64,000 nt of DNA from Bryopsis sp. KO-2023 (lineage: Eukaryota; Chlorophyta; Ulvophyceae; Bryopsidales; Bryopsidaceae): assembly GCA_030272585.1 (NCBI GenBank), contig BSYQ01000006.1, forward strand, positions 6,287,001-6,351,000. Reading direction: 5' to 3'. Both the position numbers and the translations under genes were made by a program. This document shows positions 21,501 to 26,700 of the stretch, in pieces. A model generated the notes under the pieces. It worked only from the letters and a program-made list of their open reading frames with translations. It made no database searches and was not told the origin of the DNA. Numbering within the stretch: the stretch's first letter is position 1; each line of letters begins with the position of its first letter.

Positions 21501-23699
21501 CTGAGCTGGTCCAGATGAGGCAATAGCTGGCGATCACGAAGGAGTTCTGCAAAAGACAGAATGTGAATGAGAGGGCAGAGAGAAAAACAACCTAATTTGA
21601 ACCTGATGCTGGACTGCTCACCTGTAGGCACCATGTAGGGGTATTCCATGTCCCCCAGGTTGGTGCTCCCCTTCCTGGTCAGTCCTGGAGGTGTCACCTG
21701 AATGGAATCGAGTATGGGGTCGATGCGCCTTTCAGGGGGGTTGCCCGCTCGGTACGCTCGCAAGAAAAGTTCGTCTTCGCTTCCCGCAGCGCTGTCCAGG
21801 GCGGATGCAGCTTTCCAGAACAGAGCCTAGGAAGACAAGTAACAGTAACCCTAAGTCAAAACATTCGAAACAGAAACAGCGCAGCAGATAGCAGGCAGCA
21901 TACACTTACATTTTCCAGACCAAAATACGTGTTAAGCGACGTCAAATGCCGGAACACCACCTCGGCGGCATCCCGATCTACCACCGTCCCGGGCTGGAAC
22001 AGGTCTGTTCGGTTTTGGAGCCTGTTCCGGAGCCTCACGACATACTGCCGTGCTTTGAGTTCCACGTACATCGCAATCGATCAGCACTGCAGGCGAGACA
22101 ACAACAAGATACCACGATACAAAGGCGCACGGTGCGGTGAAGTTGAACAGGGAGCGAAGTCGATATATTCGGGACAGTACGGCAGAACTGACTAACTTTG
22201 GATTTGATCGGAAGTGATGATCGGCGCAAAAGTCGGTTTTTGATTTCTTGGACCGATCATAATCGGAATTTGAAACCAAATCCCGATCAACCGACCATGA
22301 TCGGAGCTGATCGGATCAACGGCCGATTAATCGGCGTTTTACCGATCTTGATCGGCCGATTAGGCGTTTGCATGTCGCAACGCTTGATCGTGATCGGGAT
22401 CGTGATCGGAGCAACCGATCAGATCGGTGATCGGCGAACCGATCACGATCACGATCAAGCTTTGATCGGCCGACCACGATCATCGATCAGGTTTTGATCG
22501 GCCGATCACGATCACGATCATCGATCATGATCGGTAAAAAAAAAAAAAAAAAAGACCGATCATTTTCAGAATCATGTGGAACGAGATCGTATCAGGTCAG
22601 ATCGATGAAACGACCTGTCCTGACATCGAAAATGGACGGCCGATCATTTCCGATCACGTCCATAGTATGGCTACGACCCCGCGAAAAAATTTATGTGATC
22701 GAAGGGTGTTCGTCAGTTTTTTGCTGCGTGCGAATGGTGGTCGGCGTAGGCTCTCACCTGCTCGAGAAAGCTTTTCAAGCTACCGTCGCTTTTTTCGTCG
22801 ATCCAGTGACGACCATACATGACGTCTGGGAGCGTCTACAGGAGATCACGCAGGATGGTGCGATTTGGATTTCGCAGGCGCTGGGTATGCTTCTGTTTGT
22901 CGGTTTGCTGAACCTTGTCGCCTATTGCTATCTCTACGTTCAACACGTTTTGGGCGTTCTCAAAAAAGGCTTTACGCTGGTGGAGCGAATTCCCCTCTGT
23001 CGTTTGGCAATGGTACTGGGCAGCAAAATTTGGCGAGTGCTCAAGATCACACTTCAGGAGCCTCGATTGGATACATCGAGGGATCAAGAGTTCAAGGAAA
23101 TGAAGGCAACACTGGCGGATTTACTCAAACGAAATCAAGCCGACAACGACAAACGGTGTACCAAATGCGGCAAATTCGGCCACATCGCCAGACACTGCCA
23201 TTCAGCTCGTCCACAGAACGCAGACACACCCTCCAACTGGCGAACATCCCAACCGAAAGTGCAGGCAGTAGGCAACGGTGATGTGCTTTCGCCAAAACAG
23301 ACACACCTTCACACCCCTATTACCCTGAACGGTGTGACTATCACGAAATGCCTCATCGACACTGGTGCAGAAGCTAACATAATTCCACTGGCCGATTGTA
23401 TTCGATATGGATTCGCATATGACAAGTGCTCCCAGCAGGACTCGCTTGTTGGTTTCAATGGCTCCAAATCCCCCATCGCAGGAAGTGTCACTATGGAAAC
23501 GTCTGTCGGCCCTATGACTCAACCAGCCCAGATTCCGTTCAAAATATCTGCTAATGTTGGGCAGGTGATTCTGGGGTACCCAGGCTTACAACAGGTGGGG
23601 TTGACAATCAACTGTCAATCTGGCGAACTGATGAATAACCAGACAGGCAGATGTGTGAGGTGCACAGTCGTCAGGAAATCGCCTCCAAAAAACTACTAA
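6550..23699 (+). CDS. R3 Gag-protease ORF, split by the hAT insertion
   Basis: Two coding pieces, 6550-6874 and 22678-23699, separated by the hAT element. They are in the same frame once the hAT and one copy of its 8-bp duplication are discounted, giving 448 residues. The ATG overlaps the LTR/primer-site boundary (A of the LTR plus TG of the primer site). Hydrophobic stretches near residues 15-30 and 170-195 (LGMLLFVGLLNLVAYCYLYV) look like membrane anchors, which is unusual for Gag. A coiled-coil region is near residues 40-75. One zinc knuckle, CTKCGKFGHIARHC, lies near residue 270, followed by an aspartic protease with LIDTGAEANIIPL. Protease is thus in the Gag frame, and pol is reached by a -1 shift at 23687-23693. 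Confidence 0.88.
6551..6562 (+). promoter_or_regulatory. R3 primer-binding site
   Basis: TGGTTTCGGAGC directly abuts the 5' LTR. It is the position where a tRNA 3' end (GCTCCGAAACCA) would prime minus-strand DNA. The same 12 bases sit next to the 5' LTRs of R1, R2 and R4. Confidence 0.9.
6884..7230. repeat. hAT left subterminal GATCGG array
   Basis: Dense, irregularly spaced copies of GATCGG and its complement CCGATC, with palindromic pairs such as CGATCATGATCG. A matching array lies at the right end (22200-22560). Clustered subterminal motifs in hAT elements are typical transposase-binding sites; that role is inferred. Confidence 0.85.
7231..7676. promoter_or_regulatory. hAT leader upstream of transposase
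   Basis: Probable promoter and 5' UTR of the transposase gene. A strong donor (CAG|GTGAGT) is near 7247-7255 and a possible acceptor (CCCTGCAG) ends at 7677, suggesting a leader intron or a short first coding exon. The open frame from ATG 7335 is not in phase with the acceptor if the GTGAGG at 7575 is used, so the true 5' end is unresolved. Confidence 0.4.
7677..19037 (+). CDS. hAT-family transposase, split by R1
   Basis: Cut-and-paste transposase, coded by 7677-8281 plus 17306-19037 (about 779 codons). R1 interrupts it at the 5-bp duplication GATAT, and the frame is continuous across the join. The N-terminal part has a BED-type zinc finger (CRICHEQ, then LLNHAAKHG near residue 80). The second piece opens with the RNase H-like core (RPCFVADGW; TDHESRMGAACEMNYSYDWHGCGTH; an acidic insert rich in DDGDDVEEAED). 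It ends with the hAT C-terminal dimerisation region (SASVERMFSVNGHQLNKRR). The first codon of the open frame is GTG beside a possible acceptor, so the start codon may be in an upstream exon or be the Met at 7770. The gene cannot yield a full protein from this copy because of R1. Confidence 0.93.
8282..8739 (-). repeat. R1 3' LTR
   Basis: 458 bp, matching 16843-17300 by eye. A 71-codon open frame occurs identically in both LTRs and is incidental. Confidence 0.95.
8740..9320 (-). other. R1 polypurine tract and 3' untranslated region
   Basis: Minus-strand G-rich tract (GGGGGGGGGGGAGTGGT, about 8741-8757) abuts the 3' LTR and is the expected plus-strand primer. The rest, to the stop of the last ORF, has no convincing gene. 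It includes a short direct repeat (AAAAATGCCTCTCAG) near 9162 and 9197 and a pyrimidine run near 9260-9300 on the plus strand. Confidence 0.7.
9321..10238 (-). CDS. R1 post-pol ORF: coiled-coil, Cys/His-rich protein
   Basis: 305 codons from ATG 10238 to the stop at 9321, in the place where env sits in retroviruses. It has no signal peptide or membrane segment, so it is not env-like. Residues about 10-80 form a charged heptad-rich helix (RDHRVQMAEEKVEKLEQEL and onward). Residues 95-150 are acidic and Ser/Pro-rich. A Cys/His cluster follows (CMGCGTRR, then CPAHFTCQTHY), with a second CPVC pair near residue 230. The tail is very basic (PRKRAKP; RPKRHTAQRS). I do not recognise the family. The layout suggests a nucleic-acid or chromatin-binding accessory protein. 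The frame is also open upstream to about 10304, with no ATG there. Confidence 0.7.
   Translation of the reverse strand: MSGVGLPEWLAQAQKEIELRDHRVQMAEEKVEKLEQELTRVKAERAGVSEEMVEEVRAMGRKIDELQKSHQRIMDVLEGRPKAADLPNLSTPSSISDSEPTEDDQEKDTPSSDDDPIPLRAEDIKTEPGQPKPLPAPESTTLHPQCMGCGTRRPLRSGDHPLCPAHFTCQTHYTGMKLAQRAMEWYGQGVLPSVEVILTNKSPAQGEVERVPDPATPAARFPSCPVCAKKANRAWSGKLKTDLQEWEGAYRRAVGLEPRKRAKPTTESRSDAAGTQDEPDDTPRPKRHTAQRSVPLPPRTRSSKR
10239..10557 (-). other. R1 spacer between pol and the post-pol ORF
   Basis: About 320 bp with no gene seen. It presumably carries signals (splice acceptor, promoter or reinitiation) that allow the downstream ORF to be expressed; none was identified with confidence. Confidence 0.35.
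10558..14445 (-). CDS. R1 Pol polyprotein with chromodomain
   Basis: About 1,290 codons in the -1 frame relative to gag, entered by frameshifting at 14439-14445; the first good protease sequence starts near 14000. Domain order is protease (AYVDSGSWDNYIS), reverse transcriptase (WGAPILFAAKKDGGLRFCID; catalytic VVFLDDLVVYSK), RNase H (VTDASNIALGATL) and integrase. Integrase has an HHCC finger ending CPTCQ, then a DDE core with TTDLVTDLPK, SDRDPRFTS and HHPQSDGQSEVTIR. The C-terminal chromodomain has YLVLWKGYPAHEATWEPLEN. The PR-RT-RH-IN order plus chromodomain identifies a Ty3/gypsy chromovirus. The chromodomain probably directs integration through histone marks, as known in the family. No internal stop or missing catalytic residue was seen. 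Confidence 0.96.
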   Translation of the reverse strand, partial: GKLKVRSTPPRATGKHIRGGKEGGRTKRKETKNGQEEQDSDGPDLQEDADGFEPRVNPTQDRQGRPDITPQDKASRPRVGRQQDEAPRQLGSPGDGDGESFSSNSPREGETPRLGGGTVQNKERSNFSFDFLGRTGPRHTDSKFTGFELEVKIGGELLIAYVDSGSWDNYISADVMKQFSLSTVGQPKRLVMADGSTQKTLGRVTKLQFSCGQAKFSSGFDVFPGMAYQMILGLPWLVQENPVMDFQNRTIQVRKGRTDILLPLNLSREGRSGDILGIQNTDMTSASDVFRGVRNRTHEAVMVVVNEIEDEEDAHAKDEVEKVVRPELSAGITRLLEDYRRVFAADLPKGTPPIRNGHEFEINLEPGTKPIFRPMYKLSPAELAEVRKQTEYMLDREIIRPSRSPWGAPILFAAKKDGGLRFCIDYRWLNQKTIKNRYPLPLPEELIDRLQGARVFSRLDLRSGYWQMPIREEDQAKTAFRTRYGHYEYKVVPFGLTNAPPQFMAMINDLFRDFHDRFMVVFLDDLVVYSKTMEEHEEHLKLVLDRLAKHNLYAKASKCSFAVSELDFVGHWITADGISPHRSKVSAVRDWEPLKNVAEVRSFLGMVSYYRRFIREYSRIAAPIQMLVKKDVAWQWGQAQQAAFEELKTKLTTAPVLLIPDPEKPYTVVTDASNIALGATLMQDGSDGLQPVAFLSRSLNSAERNYSAYEHELLGISYALAQWRHYLEGAHAGVTVLTDHQPATHFLQQRVLSRTQTRWLKAGYFQSIKPKIVYIPGRSNVVADALSRRSHATAVLEAKISPGEAEEWKVGLRADATLRPILSKLEKGETIPGYSLNQDGLLYYKDSTNQDQAPKVVVPANKRQVVLHDHHDVPMSGHPGVARTAEIVSRRYWWRGWRRAVDHYVRTCPTCQVMKTENAKQKGLLNPLPIPTSKWEQITTDLVTDLPKSNGFTAVSVWVDRLTKMCKFVPCTKEISAKEYAELFLEKVFPTSGIPSVIVSDRDPRFTSKFYKELFRLLGTDLRMSTAHHPQSDGQSEVTIRTLENFLRPYIEARPERWSSYLSTAEFAANNSINATTKYSPYYLMFGQNPRGLNMDRVNTTVEAADAMVSRMNDDLEDAKKHYATAQERMCQVANKKRRHVEFQIGQEVCLRSAHLPLAVTKHIPSKVRRRFIGPFRIQAIISPVAYKIGLPESWRLHSVFHVSKLKEYHRSDEFVREDPPGPALVDELSGQEEFEVEAILRTKGTAGRKRYLVLWKGYPAHEATWEPLENLTHCADMLAEFEIKDARSKKDSRK
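14408..14445 (-). promoter_or_regulatory. R1 gag-pol -1 frameshift signal
   Basis: Read on the minus strand, the heptamer G_GGA_AAC (14439-14445) is correctly phased in gag and is followed at once by the gag stop TAA. Slipping back one base enters the pol frame, which is open across this point. Just downstream, GTCCGC and GCGGGC can pair (one G-U) around an 11-nt loop, a possible stimulatory stem. Confidence 0.8.
14436..16478 (-). CDS. R1 Gag
   Basis: 680 codons from ATG 16478. The N-terminal half is Ala/Glu/Arg-rich and helical (coiled coil about residues 50-200). A Pro/Gly tract follows near residues 330-400 (runs of GPGGPGG). Then come a Ty3 gag-like capsid region (TEWVMQMARWLRAQGVAEAY; SDYVRRFNDVCFRIPDMTEAE) and an Arg/Gly-rich basic stretch. 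The protein ends in a single zinc knuckle, CFLCHKRGHIVKNC. It packages the element RNA in virus-like particles. The end overlaps the frameshift site to pol, and the start overlaps the stop of ORF0 by ATGA. Confidence 0.93.
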   Translation of the reverse strand: MNQHHQMIAYQDAESEPPEYSDHMSLGTAEGDPPEGGGNIYVQNNVVHHENVLNEMLHAEANDIRVAQLEQDAGQWAANTVEGLRAALDQMRMELAHARAESEERLRNATVAQTHEFDSRLESQRAEFARLNAELEHRLQLAQDRVAQRTERDVRHIGARAEALKLEITDNRAEVANLGRVAKELKMDQPRVEDLIARFTEKIPVAPPAAAVGMVGTQTVANPTTTAAPDATNQAQDEGPSVPPIAPLSQPPVPLVPPFQLHGQPHVPVPLLAPPIAISGSHRDPWAPLNQRVGFGGSRGVSRGHRDPFSGMGSYASVGQQDPAGQQNAAPPGRPLRSSGNPGGGGGDGGDDGDGGGPGRGPPNGPGGPGGPGGPGGPGGGPPNGPGGPGGPGGPGGPPGVPVPGNDGARVLRQLKLQIPKAYSGGPELSLTEWVMQMARWLRAQGVAEAYWLQVMTANTAGAASRWLNLQELRIGEGARAPFADWRAWADEARQKFEPTTTAEKARTMLRTLRQQTSVSDYVRRFNDVCFRIPDMTEAEMFSAFVAGLRDPIRTSVAGFVQGDLDEAISMAERLDGVKQLHPQSGQRPGPRRWFKKSRTNAIGGKEEPSRSAAIGGGRGRGGWKGGRGRGGGRGGRFGNRTNGTGHATTNPNVECFLCHKRGHIVKNCPKYAETRNAGN
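16475..16768 (-). CDS. R1 ORF0, small protein upstream of gag
   Basis: 97 codons from ATG 16768, ending in a 4-nt ATGA overlap with the gag start, which suggests coupled termination-reinitiation. Composition: charged N-terminus, a central aromatic segment (ACIDLLSFYYGEPTYVSHRS), then Pro/Ser-rich with an acidic end. No family recognised. It could instead be a spliced or read-through extension of gag. Confidence 0.5.
   Translation of the reverse strand: MSNQGQTLSQEDREAERETGRPGLHQRWHYIPNAKSEFLRTACIDLLSFYYGEPTYVSHRSDGPPGPDGLPPQVPREDTPPPPPSDVSETESVGSSA
16829..16840 (-). promoter_or_regulatory. R1 primer-binding site
   Basis: Minus strand TGGTTTCGGAGC, two bases inside the 5' LTR. Same 12-mer as in R2, R3 and R4. 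Confidence 0.9.
16843..17300 (-). repeat. R1 5' LTR
   Basis: 458 bp, TGATAT...ATATCA, matching 8282-8739. Holds the promoter for minus-strand transcription. Confidence 0.95.
19256..19660. repeat. 99-bp tandem repeat, about 4 copies
   Basis: Unit runs from AAAAGTTTCAGAGGTTCCAC to GACTCAAACAAAACA; starts recur at about 19266, 19367, 19466 and 19565, copies nearly identical. It lies between the two convergent hAT genes, so it is probably 3' untranslated or a transcription-termination region. The period is a multiple of 3, so it creates long but spurious open frames. Confidence 0.9.
19631..19780. repeat. 50-bp tandem repeat, 3 copies
   Basis: ACGTGAATCAAAAAACAGAT recurs at 19641, 19691 and 19741. 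It follows directly on the 99-bp array and shares its TGGTTCATGGTTCATTAC block, so it likely arose from it. Confidence 0.9.
19809..22071 (-). CDS. Second gene of the hAT element: unknown repeat protein
   Basis: Three exons on the minus strand: 21910-22071, 21622-21826 and 19809-21546, with good GT-AG introns (GT at 21908-21909, AG at 21827-21828; GT at 21620-21621, AG at 21547-21548). The last exon contains a 465-bp MITE. Discounting it and one 8-bp duplication leaves one open frame of 543 residues. N-terminal part: globular, basic (MYVELKARQYVVRLRNRLQ). Middle: acidic and Pro-rich. Then eight or nine 15-residue repeats (GGRGPPPNMFRAAEA), a GGQ run, and a C-terminal domain (FPDFTIQFPITFASMPHLNQ). 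It is not like the transposase, and I recognise no family. Its place inside the element suggests an accessory protein, for example one binding the GATCGG arrays; that is inference. The MITE now disrupts it. Confidence 0.75.
20655..21119. mobile_element. 465-bp hAT MITE rich in CCGTAAC
   Basis: 14-bp inverted ends CAGAGATAGGACTT / AAGTCCTATCTCTG, flanked by the 8-bp duplication GCTTCAGC (20647-20654 and 21120-21127). The CAGRG-type end and 8-bp duplication mark it as a non-autonomous hAT element. Both halves are packed with CCGTAACCGG/CCGTACC motifs and their complements. The centre holds a tRNA-like stretch. Its ends differ from those of the surrounding hAT, so another transposase mobilised it. 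Confidence 0.92.
20868..20945 (-). other. tRNA-like sequence inside the MITE
   Basis: The minus strand has an A-box-like TGGTTCAGTGCTAAAGC and a perfect B-box GGTTCGAATCC about 40 nt apart, with GCTGCAGTC where an anticodon loop would be. The stems do not pair well, so this is a degenerate tRNA-derived sequence and not a working gene. It may still bind RNA polymerase III factors. Confidence 0.45.
22200..22560. repeat. hAT right subterminal GATCGG array
   Basis: Counterpart of 6884-7230: many GATCGG/CCGATC copies and palindromes such as GATCACGATCACGATC, plus a poly-A run near 22536. Lies between the 5' end of the second hAT gene and the right inverted end. Confidence 0.85.
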
Positions 23700-23716
23700 C
23701 GCCCCCGAAAGGGGGC
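23687..23716 (+). promoter_or_regulatory. R3 pro-pol -1 frameshift signal
   Basis: Slippery heptamer A_AAA_AAC (23687-23693) phased exactly in the Gag-protease frame, two codons before its stop (23697-23699). After a 7-nt spacer comes a perfect 6-bp hairpin with a GAAA tetraloop, GCCCCC-GAAA-GGGGGC (23701-23716). The -1 frame is open and runs straight into Pol. Confidence 0.92.
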
Positions 23717-26700
23717 ACACTAACCCTGAATCAGCTCTGGCCACTAGAATCAGGACCAGGAGTTCACTCGAAGGCACCAGACACACTCACTGTCCTGGCA
23801 GGGAAGTCACATTTCGTACCTCCCCTCACCTGGAAGACTCTATATTTACCATTCGCTATTTCAGTCATTGGGGGAGTCACCATCACCTCTGCCATCCATC
23901 GTACGGGGATCACTGCGGGAATCAGTACCACTGCGGCAGGACACCTGCGTGTCGAAGTGTACAATAGTACCACAGAGGTACTCCATTTTACTCCCCGATC
24001 CCAAATGGTGCACCTGACTGGACTGTCAGACTGGCAAGTACGAAAACTGGAGTCGCCGCCAGAGGAATACGCGGTGGCGACGCTGATGGCCTATCCCGAA
24101 GCCACGATCGATGCCACAACCATTCAGCGAGAAGTGTGCGAGCGTTTTCCTAACGTCGGGGACCTCAGCGACCACCCGATTTGTCACGGGAAAGGTTACT
24201 CCATGGGAAAAAGTTAAAAAACGTTCGAATACAAGGGATTATATACTCAGGCGTGCTGTGAACAGGGAGCTATGAAGAACCTGGAGAACCAGAAGTTCCC
24301 AGTGAACTTCCCTGTTCTAGAACATTCCAAACCTTCTAAACCTTCTGATAGCTTCCCTTAGCTTCCATGACCAAACCTTACGTCCCATTACCTAATGAAG
24401 CTACCCTAAAGCTACCCTATGACACGCCTGTTCCAAACGTCTCAAAGGATTTTATATCGTAACAATTCCCCTTTCTTCATAAAAATCGTCCTCGATTTTT
24501 CTTTTCCATTGATCTTTCACAATTTTCTTTTCCAAACACCTCACAAAGAAACTTTCAGAAACACTCATTCCAAAATCCAACCATCAATTCCAATCAAAGT
24601 TCAACCATTATCAAATTTATCTTCAAATTCACTTCCCGGCTTCTTTATCCTACGTCGCCCCAGGTCCACGACTACTTGAACTTCTTCCCATAAATTCCAA
24701 ACAGATGTCAACGTCCCATACCGTTGACGTAACCTTAACCGATCTTTAAAATCAATTTTGAATAGAACTTCTCACTTCAAATGATTCAAAGAAATCAACA
24801 TCCTTTTCTCCAAACATGTATCCATCAAACATCTTCGATAAACCAAACATTAGGAACCCTTCAAAATCTCACAAAACTCATCTCTTTCCAAACACAGTTG
24901 GCGCTTTAACCGCAATCACACTGCGGACCATCCCTGCGTTAACCGAATATTCAAACATGATAATTCCACACTTACTATGGGCTTTCCGGCGGGTGACCTC
25001 CACAACCCCCAGCGTACTCTAAACGGCCTCACATCAACCCTACTCAGGTTTCTTTACATGTCGCCCCGGTTACGACCCTCCACTTCCAGTGCATCATGTT
25101 ACCAACACCAAACAAACTCAAGTTCCTTTCTTTCGCATCTCACATGCTTCCTTCCCCAGTTCCCAATGTCTTATCTAGATATTCAAGGTTCTTCACTCTT
25201 TTATCACTCTGTATAATTTCCTGGCTCGACCCATTCATGCAACCCTTTTTCTGGCGAACCTGACTTTTGAAAACGACCCTGTACCTCACTCCTTCGATCA
25301 CAGAATCTCAAACGTCGCCATCACACAGCCAGCGGCTCAAAATTTGTCGCTCGACCTCACTCTCGCACACAGCAAAAACCCTTATCGTACCACACCACAC
25401 ACACAGCGTCCACAACTCGTCCTCTGTCGCTCAAGCTGACACACCTGACTCCAAACGTCCCATTGCGCCACACAGCATATTCCAGTCGCTCAAGCTGACA
25501 CACCTGACTTCAAACGTCCCATTGCGCCACACAGCATACTCCAGTCGCTCAGGCTGACACACCAAACTCCAGTCGCTCTTCTACCATCGACAACACCAAA
25601 CCAAGCGTCCCTGTCGTTACCACACGACGTGACCACTCCACAGCGCGCCCTACTGGTCGCCACACTCACTGCCGACGCGGATATACACTTCCTTTTCGTC
25701 CCCCACATCACCAGACTCCCTCGCGGTCGCAAAACCCATTCTTCACTCTCTTCCAAGTCCCATTCACACGCATGCTTGAAAGCAAACTCCACTCCAAACC
25801 CCTGCATCTCTCTGTACCCTTCCAAGAGTACCAAGACACTCTCAAAGTCTGGCTTCTTGGTAGCTTCTTTCCTTTGCAATGCGTTCTCTATCTCATAGAG
25901 GACATGGTAGAGGATTGAGCCCTTTCGACGATACGACTATCCGAGGTCCAAAGGAACGAACTGCTCCGAAACCAATTGTCACGGGAAAGGTTACTCCATG
26001 GGAAAAAGTTAAAAAACGTTCGAATACAAGGGATTATATACTCAGGCGTGCTGTGAACAGGGAGCTATGAAGAACCTGGAGAACCAGAAGTTCCCAGTGA
26101 ACTTCCCTGTTCTAGAACATTCCAAACCTTCTAAACCTTCTGATAGCTTCCCTTAGCTTCCATGACCAAACCTTACGTCCCATTACCTAATGAAGCTACC
26201 CTAAAGCTACCCTATGACACGCCTGTTCCAAACGTCTCAAAGGATTTTATATCGTAACACGATTATTCCACGAATGGCGCAGCTTCAAGTCGAACTGACA
26301 GACCTACCCCATGTCACACCCACGGAAACTGGAAGTAGAACTCAGTACAGCATGGACTCCGTGTCCGACAGGCGAGTTGTACAAGCACTTCTGGATGATT
26401 ACGAACACAAGGGATACATCCAGTCAGTCTCACCCTCGGATTCTGTCTATTTAAATCCTCTGCTGCCTGTACGTAAGCCAAATAACACGTACAGGCTGAC
26501 TAACGACTTCAGAAAGCTAAACGCCTATTTCAGGCAAGGGTCACCTCCCAACACGGAAACTAATGACACCTGGCGTGCCATGTATGACATAGATCCCTCC
26601 TGGACCTATTTCTGTCGCATCGACCTCAAAGATGCTTTCTTTTCAATACCCATCTCCGAGGATCTATCCAAATTCTGTGGATTCACGTGGGGTCCTCGGA

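Larger units (their letters stand above)
6875..22669. mobile_element. Two-gene hAT transposon inserted in R3 gag
   Basis: Ends are imperfect inverted repeats starting CATACTATGGA on the left and ending TCCATAGTATG on the right. They are flanked by the 8-bp duplication GCTACGAC (6867-6874 and 22670-22677), the size made by hAT transposases. Excluding the nested R1 (9,019 bp plus a 5-bp duplication), the element is about 6.8 kb. It carries a hAT transposase (+), a second intron-containing gene (-) in convergent orientation, two sets of tandem repeats between them, and arrays of GATCGG-type motifs near both ends. A 465-bp MITE sits in the second gene. Both gene frames remain open once insertions are discounted, so the copy was probably functional until R1 landed. 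Confidence 0.93.
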
